This document shows positions 35,712 to 43,945 of a DNA stretch of 64,000 nucleotides, piece by piece. The stretch is taken from positions 7,316,001 to 7,380,000 of the forward strand of contig NZ_CP048405.1 of NCBI RefSeq assembly GCF_014084125.1, in the 5' to 3' direction. Both the position numbers and the translations under genes were made by a program. Source of the DNA: Streptacidiphilus sp. PB12-B1b. GTDB lineage: Bacteria > Actinomycetota > Actinomycetes > Streptomycetales > Streptomycetaceae. The notes below the pieces were generated by a model, which saw only the letters and a list, made by a program, of their open reading frames with translations, ran no database searches and had not been told where the DNA came from. The stretch's first letter is position 1, and each line of letters begins with the position of its first letter.

Positions 35712-36611
35712 CTACTTGGCCGTCGACTGACCCCCGTAGATGTCCGCCGACGGCGGCAGACTGATCGTCACCGGAGTCCCGTAGTCGGAGAACTCGCTGG
35801 TGGAGACCACCACCTCCTGATCCTTCGCGGCGGTGGAGCCCGGGACCTTGCTGAAGGTGAAGGTCTCGACGATCTTGCGGATCTGCCCGCGCTGGTCCAG
35901 CCACAGCTGGTACGGCACCTTCTTCACGGTGAAGGTCCGGGCGGCCAGGGTCAGCCCGGTCCCGGCGCCGCCGCCGGTCTCGGCCGCCGCCTGGGCCAGG
36001 TCGAGCGTCCCGGTGTAGTGCTTCAGGACCACCCCGTCGACCGTCTGCGTGCCCGCCGCCACCGCCGTCTGCGCGCCGCGCAGCGCGTTGGCGGCCGAGG
36101 CCGGGTCGGTGGCGCCGCTGCTCACCAGGTTGCCGTCGGCCAGCTCCTGCAGGTTGACCTCGATCCACTTCCCGGCCGGGACCTTGGCCCCGCTGTTCTG
36201 CATGTACACCACGCCCGGGGCGAAGACCTCGGTGAGCTTGCCGGTGGTGCCCTCACCGGGCGGGATGGTGATGGCCATCCGGCCCAGCCGGGTGGTGTAG
36301 TCGTACTGTGCCGTGCCGTGCAGCGTCATCCGCTTCGCCCCGGAGACCGTCGTCAGCGCGGTGGCGTCCTGCACGTAGCCCGAGCGGCCGGTGATGTCGG
36401 CGGCGGAGCGGACGGCGGTCAGCGGGTCGGAGGAGAGCGCGTCGGAGGAGTTCACGGCCTGATCGGCCGAGGAGACGGCGGAGCCGGACGATCCGCTGCC
36501 CGAGCCGGAGCAGCCCGTCAGCGCACCGGTCAGGGCCGCCGCGGCGGCGGCGGCCAGCAGCACCGAACGCACCCCTGTGCGAGAGCCGGACTCACGATTC
36601 AGCACGGACAC
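35712..36611 (-). CDS. Secreted lipoprotein, LppX/LprG-like fold likely
   Basis: A 299-residue lipoprotein. The signal peptide has LTGC as lipobox (Cys about residue 34), then a Ser/Gly-rich linker. The body alternates hydrophobic strands and carries segments such as YTTRLGRMAITIP, GVVYMQNSGAKVPAGKWIEVNL, LDQRGQIRKIVETFTF and SDYGTPVTISLPP, a pattern seen in LppX/LprG-type lipid-carrier proteins and in DUF-annotated streptomycete lipoproteins. Ligand not known. The start is GTG 36611. Confidence 0.85.
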   Translation of the reverse strand: MSVLNRESGSRTGVRSVLLAAAAAAALTGALTGCSGSGSGSSGSAVSSADQAVNSSDALSSDPLTAVRSAADITGRSGYVQDATALTTVSGAKRMTLHGTAQYDYTTRLGRMAITIPPGEGTTGKLTEVFAPGVVYMQNSGAKVPAGKWIEVNLQELADGNLVSSGATDPASAANALRGAQTAVAAGTQTVDGVVLKHYTGTLDLAQAAAETGGGAGTGLTLAARTFTVKKVPYQLWLDQRGQIRKIVETFTFSKVPGSTAAKDQEVVVSTSEFSDYGTPVTISLPPSADIYGGQSTAK

Positions 36612-36730
36612 ACATCTCCCTCAAGGCCCTCGGACACACGCCCACTGGCGGGCTCCCCCTGGACAACGACCGCCGGTAGCGGCGGTTACGGCGTTGGGGG
36701 GCGCGCGCTCCCTGGGCCATCCGGGTTACC

Positions 36731-37126
36731 GTGAACGACGTGGACAGCTACCAGGCGCCCCGGTGCGGAACCATGGATTCCTCCCCGTACCCGTGCGCCG
36801 CCGCGACCCTGCCCTACCCGCCGACCACCCCCTCCGCGCCGACCACCCCCTCCGCGCCGACCGCCCAACCCTCGCCGAGCGGCGCCGACCTCTCGGCCGC
36901 GGCCGAGCCGAGCGGCCCACAGCATGAGACCTTCATCACCGAGGCCGGATCGTTCAGCACCGCGCGCTGCGCCTGCGGCTGGTCCGCGCCCGCCCGCCGC
37001 TCCCGGGACAAGTCCCGCCGGGACGCCTCCGCCCACCCGGCCGACCACACCTCGGACCACGCCCCCGACCATGCCCCCGGCCCCGGCCACGCCCCGAGCA
37101 TCGGGCGGGCTGAGCCCGGACTGTGA
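36731..37126 (+). CDS. Small Pro/Ala-rich conserved protein with a Cys pair
   Basis: A 131-residue hypothetical protein. A Pro/Thr/Ser-rich N-terminus is followed by a compact conserved-looking core, ETFITEAGSFSTARCACGW, with CxC, then a basic stretch SAPARRSRDKSRRDASAH and a His/Pro/Asp-rich tail. Streptomycete proteins with CACGWxxPARRSR are common near this locus. GTG 36731 is the likely start; there is no clear ribosome site. Function unknown. Confidence 0.6.
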   Translation: MNDVDSYQAPRCGTMDSSPYPCAAATLPYPPTTPSAPTTPSAPTAQPSPSGADLSAAAEPSGPQHETFITEAGSFSTARCACGWSAPARRSRDKSRRDASAHPADHTSDHAPDHAPGPGHAPSIGRAEPGL

Positions 37127-37217
37127 CCTGACTCAGCGCGCAGCATGAAACCGGAGGGGCGTCCGCCGCCGTCTCCTCCCGTACACGACGACACCGCTCC
37201 GGTCGAGGATGGAACAC

Positions 37218-38846
37218 ATGGGCGAAAAGATCACGTCTCGACGGACGGTCCTGCGCGGCGCAGGCGTCCTGACTGCGGCCGCCGCCGGGCTCACCGCCTG
37301 CACCGGCGCCAAGCAGGCCGGCGCCTCGGCCTCCGGCGCGGGCGCCGGCACGGTCTCCTCGCCCGCAGCGGCCTCGGTGAGCCGCAGCACCTCCATGACC
37401 GCCACCCCCGGCCCGCCCAAGGCCGCCGACTGGGCCGCGCTCAACAAGGACCTGGACGGCCTGCTGCTGCGCCCCGGCGACAGCCGCTACAACAACGCCC
37501 GCAAGCTGTTCCAGCCGCAGTACGACGCGCTGGCGCCCAGCGGCGTGGTCTACGTGGACAACGCGCACGACGTGGCCACCGCCCTGGCCTTCGCCCGCAC
37601 CTACCGGCTGCCGGTGGCTGCCCGCTGCGGCGGCCACAGCTACGCGGGCTGGTCCTCCGGCAGCGGCCTGGTGCTGGACGTCAGCCGGCTCTCCGGGGTC
37701 AGCGCCTCCTCCGGCCACGCCACCATAGGCGCCGGCGCCCGGCTCATCGACGTGTACACCGGCCTCGCCGGGCACGGCGTGACCATCCCGGCGGGCTCCT
37801 GCCCGACCGTGGGCGTGACCGGCCTCACCCTCGGCGGCGGCATCGGCGTCACCGGCCGCGCGTACGGGCTGACCTGCGACAGCCTCACCGGCGCCGAGGT
37901 GGTCACCGCGGACGGCAGCATCCGCCAGGTCAGCGCGGGCAGGGACGCCGACCTGCTGTGGGCGCTGCGCGGCGGTGGCGGCGGCAACTTCGGCGTCGTC
38001 ACCTCGCTCGACTTCACCACGCACGCCGCGCCCCAGTGCTCCTACGCCTTCCTGTCCTGGCCGTGGTCCAAGGCCGCGCAGGTGATCCGCTCCTGGCAGG
38101 CGTGGGCCCCGAGCGCGCCGGACGCCATGTGGGCCGATCTGCACCTGCTGGTCTGGGCCAACGGGCAGTACCAGCTGGGCACCACGGTCAACTACCTCGG
38201 CCCCGAGTCCGAGCTGCGCAACCTGATCGACCGGCTCGGCACCGCCCCCTCCTCGGTCTCCGTGCACACCGCCCCGTACCTGCAGACCATGCAGGTCATG
38301 GCCGGGGTCTCGGGCTGGTCGCAGGCGGCGGCGCACCTGCCGGGCTCGCTGCCCGGGCAGAACCCGGCCGGGCGGGTCACCCGCGAGTCGTACGGCGCGC
38401 GCTCCGACATCTTCAACCAGCCGATCAGCAGCGCCGGGGCGGCCGCCCTGGTCGCGGCGATCGAGCGCTACCCGCGCACCGGCCCGGTCGGCGGCAGCGC
38501 GGGCGTCGCCTTCGACGCCCTCGGCGGGGCGATCAACCGGGTCGGCCGGAACGCCACCGCCTTCGTGCACCGCAGCGGGCTGTTCACCGCCCAGTACACC
38601 GCCAACTACCCCGCCGGCGTCACCGGCGGCACCGCCGCCGACCGCTCCTGGTCCTGGCTGGACGGGGTCTGGTCGGCGATGCGCCCGTACGCGAGCGGCG
38701 AGGCGTACCAGAACTACGTCGACCCCCGGCTGACCGGCTGGGAGCAGGCGTACTACGGCAGCAACGCGGCCCGGCTGCAGTCGGTCAAGCGGACCTACGA
38801 CCCGGGGAACCTGTTCCACTTCCCGCAGAGCATCCCGGTCGGCTGA
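37218..38846 (+). CDS. Tat-exported, lipoprotein-like FAD-linked oxidase (berberine bridge type)
   Basis: A 542-residue secreted flavoenzyme. The N-terminus has a Tat motif (SRRTVLRG) and LTACTG, which could be a lipobox. The FAD-binding PCMH-type domain shows RCGGHSYAGWSSG, whose His forms a covalent flavin bond in the family, and GLTCDSLTGAEVV, whose Cys could form the second bond. The BBE C-terminal motif is YDPGNLFHFPQSI. The reaction, oxidation of a sugar or alcohol with O2 as acceptor, is inferred. ATG 37218 is favoured over 37209 by spacing from GAGG. Confidence 0.9.
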   Translation: MGEKITSRRTVLRGAGVLTAAAAGLTACTGAKQAGASASGAGAGTVSSPAAASVSRSTSMTATPGPPKAADWAALNKDLDGLLLRPGDSRYNNARKLFQPQYDALAPSGVVYVDNAHDVATALAFARTYRLPVAARCGGHSYAGWSSGSGLVLDVSRLSGVSASSGHATIGAGARLIDVYTGLAGHGVTIPAGSCPTVGVTGLTLGGGIGVTGRAYGLTCDSLTGAEVVTADGSIRQVSAGRDADLLWALRGGGGGNFGVVTSLDFTTHAAPQCSYAFLSWPWSKAAQVIRSWQAWAPSAPDAMWADLHLLVWANGQYQLGTTVNYLGPESELRNLIDRLGTAPSSVSVHTAPYLQTMQVMAGVSGWSQAAAHLPGSLPGQNPAGRVTRESYGARSDIFNQPISSAGAAALVAAIERYPRTGPVGGSAGVAFDALGGAINRVGRNATAFVHRSGLFTAQYTANYPAGVTGGTAADRSWSWLDGVWSAMRPYASGEAYQNYVDPRLTGWEQAYYGSNAARLQSVKRTYDPGNLFHFPQSIPVG

Positions 38847-38891
38847 CCGGGGCGGTTGACCGGAGCGGCTGGGGCCGGGGCGGTTGACCGG
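38847..38891. repeat. Direct repeat of 17 bp after the FAD oxidase gene
   Basis: CCGGGGCGGTTGACCGG occurs at 38847-38863 and 38875-38891 with a related GC-rich spacer. Confidence 0.8.
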
Positions 38892-38931
38892 GGACGGCCC
38901 GGGCCGTGGCCGACCGGGCCCGGCCTGCGGC

Positions 38932-39672
38932 TCAGGCGGCCAGGTCCCGGTCGCCGTCGTGGTCGGCGCCGTCCCGCTGCCCGTACAGCGGCGGGAGGGC
39001 GTCCCCCCGGCGGTCGGTGCGCCGGGAGCCGCGCCGGGGGGACGCCGCGATCAGCGGCCCGGCGCCGGTGCGAGCCGCCGAGCGGACCAGCGGGACGAGC
39101 ACGGCCATGGCCAGCGGCGCGAGCAGCAGCACGGTGGCGGTGCCCAGGGCGTAGCCGCCGACGACGTCGGTCGGGTAGTGCACGCCCATGAAGACCCGCA
39201 GGAAGCCCTCGACGGCGGCCAGGCCGCCCGCGATCAGCCCGAACCGGCGGTTGACCAGCAGCAGGCCGACGGCGACCGCCATGGTGAAGGTCGCGTGGTC
39301 GCTGGCGAAGGAGCCGTTGGCCTGATGGTTGGTCAGCAGGTCCAGCTGGCCGGGGTGGGCGACGAACGGCCGCTGCCGCTGGACCAGGCCCCGGACCGGG
39401 ATGTTCAGCACCAGGGCGAGCCCGGAGGCCAGCCCGGCCCAGAGCACTCCGGCGACGGCGGCGGGGGCGTCGGGTCTGCGGCGGGCCCAGCCCCAGGCGA
39501 CGGCGATCATCAGCACGGACGCCAGCGGCACCCCGTACTCGCCGAGGAAGCTCAGCGCGGAGTCCAGCCAGGAGGGGAGGTCGCGGGCCAGCCCGTTGAT
39601 GCCGGAGACCAGCGTCCAGTCGATCGAGCCGCTGCTGATCGCACCGCTACCATCCGCCAGCAGCGTTGCCAC
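38932..39672 (-). CDS. PAP2 family phosphatase (membrane)
   Basis: A 246-residue integral membrane protein with about six helices. The three PAP2 motifs are present: VQRQRP (motif 1, degenerate), ASDHAT (motif 2, with catalytic His) and RVFMGVHYPTDVVGG (motif 3). It likely dephosphorylates undecaprenyl pyrophosphate or phosphatidic acid. The basic tail (GSRRTDRRGDALPPLYG) is cytoplasmic. It starts at GTG 39672. Confidence 0.9.
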   Translation of the reverse strand: MATLLADGSGAISSGSIDWTLVSGINGLARDLPSWLDSALSFLGEYGVPLASVLMIAVAWGWARRRPDAPAAVAGVLWAGLASGLALVLNIPVRGLVQRQRPFVAHPGQLDLLTNHQANGSFASDHATFTMAVAVGLLLVNRRFGLIAGGLAAVEGFLRVFMGVHYPTDVVGGYALGTATVLLLAPLAMAVLVPLVRSAARTGAGPLIAASPRRGSRRTDRRGDALPPLYGQRDGADHDGDRDLAA

Positions 39673-39873
39673 GCCACACCTCCCACTGTCGCCAACCAGG
39701 CCCCCGGCCGCCGGGATTCCGGTACGGCACGATCAAGTGTCCTCCCCTGACAAGGTGCACAACGGAACGAATCACCCAAACTGTTCCGCCCGCGGAGGAA
39801 GTTATGGGAACGTGACGCTTCGATCACCGCTCCGCCACAAGCCCGCGCCCCTTCCGGCACCGATCCGTCACCT

Positions 39874-40926
39874 TCAGGACAGGGAGCCCCCGTTGGCGAT
39901 TCCGCCGCCCGGCTGCAGGGTCGGCAGGGCGGCCGCGCCACCGGCCGTCACCCGGGTGGCGCCGAAGTAGTCGCCCTCGGCGTCGATGGAGTCGTAGCGG
40001 ATGACCGAGCCGGTGTGCGGGGCGTCGATCATCATGCCGCCGCCGACGTAGATGCCGACGTGGTGGATCTTGCTGGGGTCGTTCGGATCGGTCGAGAAGA
40101 ACACCAGGTCGCCGGGTTGCAGCTGGCTGCGCGAGGGGTGCGGGCCGGCGTACCACTGGTCGGCGGCCACGCGCGGGATGGCGATCCCCACGCTGGCGTA
40201 CGCCGCCTGGGTCAGCCCGGAGCAGTCGAACTCGTAGTTCTGCGAGGCCAGGCCCTCGCCGCCCCACAGATAAGGAGTCCCGAGCCGCGCCTGGGCGTAG
40301 TAGATGGCCCCGGCGGCCTGCTCGGAGAAGGCGATGGGGGTGGCCGCGGCGAAGGACTGGGCCAGCTTGTTGATGGAGGTGACGTAGTCCTCGGTCTGGG
40401 CGTAGGCCGGGATGCCGTCGGCGCTTATCACCGCGTAGGGCCCGGCGTTGTAGGCGGCCAGCATGTTGGCGGTGGCGTTGCCGGGGACGTTCTTGGTGTC
40501 CTTGGCCAGCTGGCAGTCGTAGGTGGCGGCGGAGGGGATGGCGTCCGCCGGATCCCAGACGTCCGGCGAGGCGTGCGCATGGGTGGGGTCCATGCCGTAG
40601 ACCGCCCAGGTCGCGGGCATGAACTGGGCGATGCCCTGGGCGCCCACGGGGCTGACGGCCTGCGGGTTGAAGCCGCTCTCCTGGTACATCTGCGCGGCGA
40701 GCAGCGGCGGCGTCAGCTGCGGGCACAGGGTGCCCCACTGCTGGATGATCGAGGCGTAGGCGGCCGGGACGGTGCCCGGGGCGAGCTGCAGGGCGGCGGC
40801 GCTCTGCTGCTGGCCCTGGAGGATGGAGCCGGCGGCGGCGTACGTCCCCACCACCACCAGCGCCAGGAACCCGGCGACCGCGGCGCCGCCCGAGCCCAGC
40901 GCGATCCAGGTCCGCCGCCCCGCCAT
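39874..40926 (-). CDS. Bifunctional lytic transglycosylase / NlpC-P60 (C40) peptidase
   Basis: A 350-residue exported wall hydrolase. One N-terminal membrane helix (about 8-32); an SLT-like transglycosylase domain (about 55-190) with catalytic Glu in MYQESGFNPQAV and the family motif GAQGIAQFMPATW, AYNAGP; then a C40 peptidase domain (about 205-330) with Cys in FDCSGLTQAAY and His in HHVGIYVGGGMM. The same architecture occurs in conjugation-associated enzymes that open peptidoglycan. It lies divergent to the secretion-like genes, 341 bases away from the first of them. Confidence 0.9.
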   Translation of the reverse strand: MAGRRTWIALGSGGAAVAGFLALVVVGTYAAAGSILQGQQQSAAALQLAPGTVPAAYASIIQQWGTLCPQLTPPLLAAQMYQESGFNPQAVSPVGAQGIAQFMPATWAVYGMDPTHAHASPDVWDPADAIPSAATYDCQLAKDTKNVPGNATANMLAAYNAGPYAVISADGIPAYAQTEDYVTSINKLAQSFAAATPIAFSEQAAGAIYYAQARLGTPYLWGGEGLASQNYEFDCSGLTQAAYASVGIAIPRVAADQWYAGPHPSRSQLQPGDLVFFSTDPNDPSKIHHVGIYVGGGMMIDAPHTGSVIRYDSIDAEGDYFGATRVTAGGAAALPTLQPGGGIANGGSLS

Positions 40927-41267
40927 CAGCGGCCGGCCGAACGGGCGTCAGCGGCGGCGCGCACCATGGCAGTACAGGTCGAACGCATGTGCCACCTGCC
41001 TCGTCCGAAGGGATTTGCGATTGCCCTCATAGAGTCTGGACCCAGGCGTTGCCCAGTGCAATCAGCTGCGATACACAGAGTAAGCGGTAGTCTCATCCGA
41101 GCGGCTCCAGGCTCCATGAGGTCCCATGGTGGCACCTGTGGCCTATCACTCAGTGGCGATCCTTGGGAAAGTGGCCAAGTCGACTTCGGTTCTGGCCAAG
41201 AATAGGACTGGGCCCTACACCACGGCCGGGTGCTGGGCTTTGATAGATGATCAGGTGGGTGGTTCCT
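40927..41267. promoter_or_regulatory. Divergent intergenic region of the secretion-like cluster
   Basis: 341 bases without a credible gene. It is less GC-rich than the surroundings between 41010 and 41260. It must hold the promoters of both the wall hydrolase and the downstream cluster. GTGGCCAAG (41171-41179) and TGGCCAAG (41193-41200) form a short direct repeat. No regulator site is recognised. Confidence 0.4.
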
Positions 41268-41576
41268 ATGTATCTCAGCGCGAACAAGAACGACATCAGC
41301 ACCATCATCGGAGGCATCGCCCCCAACTGGGGCCCCTTCGCCAGCCTGGGCACGGAGGCCAGGACGATGGTGGAGGTCGTCATGGCCGTCGCCATCCTCG
41401 GCTGCCTCGCCATCGCCATCTGGGGCGCGGCCAAGCAGCGGATCGGCGCGACGGCGCTGCGGGACACCTTCAGCGCCGAGCAGGGCAAGGGTCTGATCAT
41501 CGCCGGTCTCACCGGCGTGTTCATCATCGGATCGCTCGGTACGTTGTTCACCATTGTGTATGGGATGGCGATCTGA
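41268..41576 (+). CDS. Small two-helix membrane protein, VirB2/TrbC-like by size and context
   Basis: A 102-residue protein starting MYLSANKNDISTIIGG. Two hydrophobic helices (about 34-53 VEVVMAVAILGCLAIAIWGA and 79-98 LIIAGLTGVFIIGSLGTLFT) flank a basic loop with Gln/Arg. Topology and size match the major pilin-type subunit (VirB2/TrbC/PrgI-like) of type IV systems, but there is no sequence signature, so this is inferred from position. AGGTGGG lies about 9 bases upstream of the ATG. Confidence 0.75.
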   Translation: MYLSANKNDISTIIGGIAPNWGPFASLGTEARTMVEVVMAVAILGCLAIAIWGAAKQRIGATALRDTFSAEQGKGLIIAGLTGVFIIGSLGTLFTIVYGMAI

Positions 41577-41827
41577 TTATTCGTCTGGATGGTTCGGGCA
41601 CCCGGCCCGCCGCCGTCCCGCCCAGCAGGTCCGTACCGCCCGGCAGGTCCCACCCGCGGAGCGTCCGGACCGGCACCCCGCCCTGTCCGTCGTGTCCGTC
41701 GTGCGTACCGGATCGGTCACGCTCTCCCCACGAGCCGCCGCTTCGGTGACACCCTTTCACCCTGTGCTGCCCGCAGCGCCGTCCGAGTCCCGTCCGTCCT
41801 GCTCACCCTCGTCCCAAGGGGGCTGTC
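41577..41827. other. Intergenic region with no recognised feature
   Basis: 251 bases of GC-rich sequence. I see no promoter, hairpin or small gene that I can support. Confidence 0.5.
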
Positions 41828-42652
41828 GTGTCCGTGCCTGACGACCAGCCGCACACGCGTACCCGCTACCCGGCGGGCGAAGCGCCGCCCGAGGCGGCAC
41901 CGGGACGGCACCCCCTGCGCACGCTCGGGGCGGTCCTGGGGGCGGTGGTGCTGCTGCTGGTGGTGATCGCGGTGGTCAACCGCACCAGCGGGAGCAGCAC
42001 CCAGGCGGGCGGGACCACCGGCGGAGCCGGCTCCGCCGCGGGCCCGGGCTCCGGCAGCGCCGCGAAGGCGTCCGCGACCGCCCCGACCGGGGCCCAGCCG
42101 GTGACCACCTCCCAGGACGGCATCGCCACCGGCTACCCCCACACCTCCGAGGGGGCACAGTCCGCCGCGGTCAACTACAGCGTCGCCCTCGGCTCCAGCC
42201 AGATGTACGCGACAGCGAGCCGCCACAGCATCCTGCAGACCGTCATCGACCCGTCGGCAGTGGCACAGCTCGAAGCGACCACGGACACGCAGTACGGCAA
42301 TCTGAACAAGACCCTCGGGCTGACCGACGGCGTCGCCCGTCCCGGTCTCACCCTCGTCAGCCGACCGCTGCCGGCCGGGGTCAAGGCGGACAGCTACAAC
42401 GGCGACACCGCAACCGTCGAGGTATGGAGCGACCAGCTCGGCGGCCTTGCCGGGACCGGCTCCACGCAGCCTGTCGCCGAGTACTGGTACACCCTGACGA
42501 TGCACCTGGCCTGGATCGGCGGCGATTGGAAGATCGCCAGCTACTCCTCCTTCGACGGACCGGCGCCGATCGGCGCCAGCCAGCAGGTGTCATCTGCCAA
42601 CGCAATCGCCGGTGCGGTCAACCAGTTCGGAGGGTTCCGCTATGCCCGCTAG
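41828..42652 (+). CDS. Single-pass membrane protein, VirB8/TcpC-like in topology
   Basis: A 274-residue protein. A cytoplasmic N-terminus, one helix (about 33-49, GAVLGAVVLLLVVIAVV), a Ser/Gly-rich linker, and an extracytoplasmic domain of about 170 residues (GYPHTSEGAQSAAVNYSVAL ... EYWYTLTMHLAWIGGDWKIASY), which resembles an NTF2-like fold as in VirB8/TcpC. The WIGGDWKI ending is typical for such folds. Start GTG 41828 with AAGGGGG upstream. It overlaps the next gene by 11 bases. Confidence 0.8.
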   Translation: MSVPDDQPHTRTRYPAGEAPPEAAPGRHPLRTLGAVLGAVVLLLVVIAVVNRTSGSSTQAGGTTGGAGSAAGPGSGSAAKASATAPTGAQPVTTSQDGIATGYPHTSEGAQSAAVNYSVALGSSQMYATASRHSILQTVIDPSAVAQLEATTDTQYGNLNKTLGLTDGVARPGLTLVSRPLPAGVKADSYNGDTATVEVWSDQLGGLAGTGSTQPVAEYWYTLTMHLAWIGGDWKIASYSSFDGPAPIGASQQVSSANAIAGAVNQFGGFRYAR

Positions 42653-43945
42653 GTTCCCCACCCGGGTCGGGCTACTCGCGGGAGCCCTCTCCTGCGTGCA
42701 GTTCACCGCGCTGCTGATGGCCGGCACGGCCTTCGGCGCTCCGTCCCCCAGCCCCAGCGCGAACAACTGCACCGGCCTGGTCGGCCCCGGCAAGGTCATC
42801 TGCGAGCACGGAACCTCCGGCTCCCCCCCGGGACCGGGGGGATTCTGCCGTCGTCGGTGGATCCTCTCCAGTCCCTGGCGAGCGCCTGCGCCACCGCCGC
42901 CGCCTGGGTGATCCGCAAGCTCTCCGCGGGGATCAACGCGACCACGAACGTGAACTTCACCGACCCGAGCTTCCTGCGCACCTACGCGGTGGTCTTCGGC
43001 GCCTCCACCTTCCTCACCCTGATCCTCTGGCTCCTCGCGGTGGCGAAACGCGCCGCCCGCGGCGTCCCCTTCCACCAGGCCATCGGCGAGGCCATCGGCT
43101 TCCTGTGGCTGACCGTGATCGCCTCCGCCTTCACCCCGCTGATCCTCTACACCGTCGTCAGCGCCACCGACGGCATCACCGCCGCCATCGCCTCCGGCAC
43201 GAAGACCGACACCACCAGCTATCTGGGCTCCTTCGCCTCCGCCCTGACCGGCGGCAACCTCGGCGGCGGCCCGATCATCCTGGTCCTGGTGTCGCTGGTG
43301 GCGATCCTCGCCGCCGCCGTCCTGTGGATCGAGATGCTGATCCGCGCCGCCATGCTCTACGTCGGCGCGCTCCTCGGCACCGCCGTCTACGCCGGCCTGG
43401 TCGACAAGCAGCTGTGGAAGCACGTCCGCCGCTGGGCGGGCGTCATGGTGGCGGTGGACCTGATCAAGCCGGTGATCGTGATCGTCCTGGGCCTGGCCGG
43501 CGCCATCGCCTCCAACGCCGGGGCGAACGACGCCTTCTCGACGGTCATGTCGGGCGTGGCCATCCTGATCCTGTCGATCTTCGCCAGCAGCGCCATCTAC
43601 CGCTTCGTCCCGGGCTTCGGCGACGAGATGGCGGCGATGCGCCGCCAGCGCTCCAGCGCGGTGAGCGCCGGCGCCGCGGTGCTGAACGGCCCGGCGAACT
43701 TCATGAAGCAGGGCATCAGCACCCACGCCGGGCGCGGCGGGGACTCGCCCGGCGGCGGCTCGGGCGGCTCCGGCGGCGGCAACAGCGGCGCGGCCAGCGC
43801 CGGTGCCGGGATCGCCGCGCACGCGGCCCGCACCGCGCCCGCGCCCCCCGCACCGCCCGTGCAGTCCTCCGGCGGCAGCAAGGCTCCAGCCCCGGCCGGC
43901 AGCGGTAACAGCAGCTCCACCAGTGCCCAGGGAGGCCGCTCTTGA
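42642..43945 (+). CDS. TrbL/VirB6-like polytopic membrane protein, frame broken after the signal peptide
   Basis: A signal peptide (MPARFPTRVGLLAGALSC and the following hydrophobic stretch to AFGAPSPSPS) and then, in a -1 frame, ILPSSVDPLQSLASACATAA and six or more membrane helices (e.g. TYAVVFGASTFLTLILWLLA, IGFLWLTVIASAFTPLIL, VSLVAILAAAVLWIEMLI). The Gly/Ser/Pro-rich tail is hydrophilic. The helices resemble the TrbL/VirB6 channel protein. The frame step lies in the C7/G6 runs at 42822-42841; one extra base joins signal and body. The first good ATG in the second frame is absent (GTG 42857). Confidence 0.82.
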
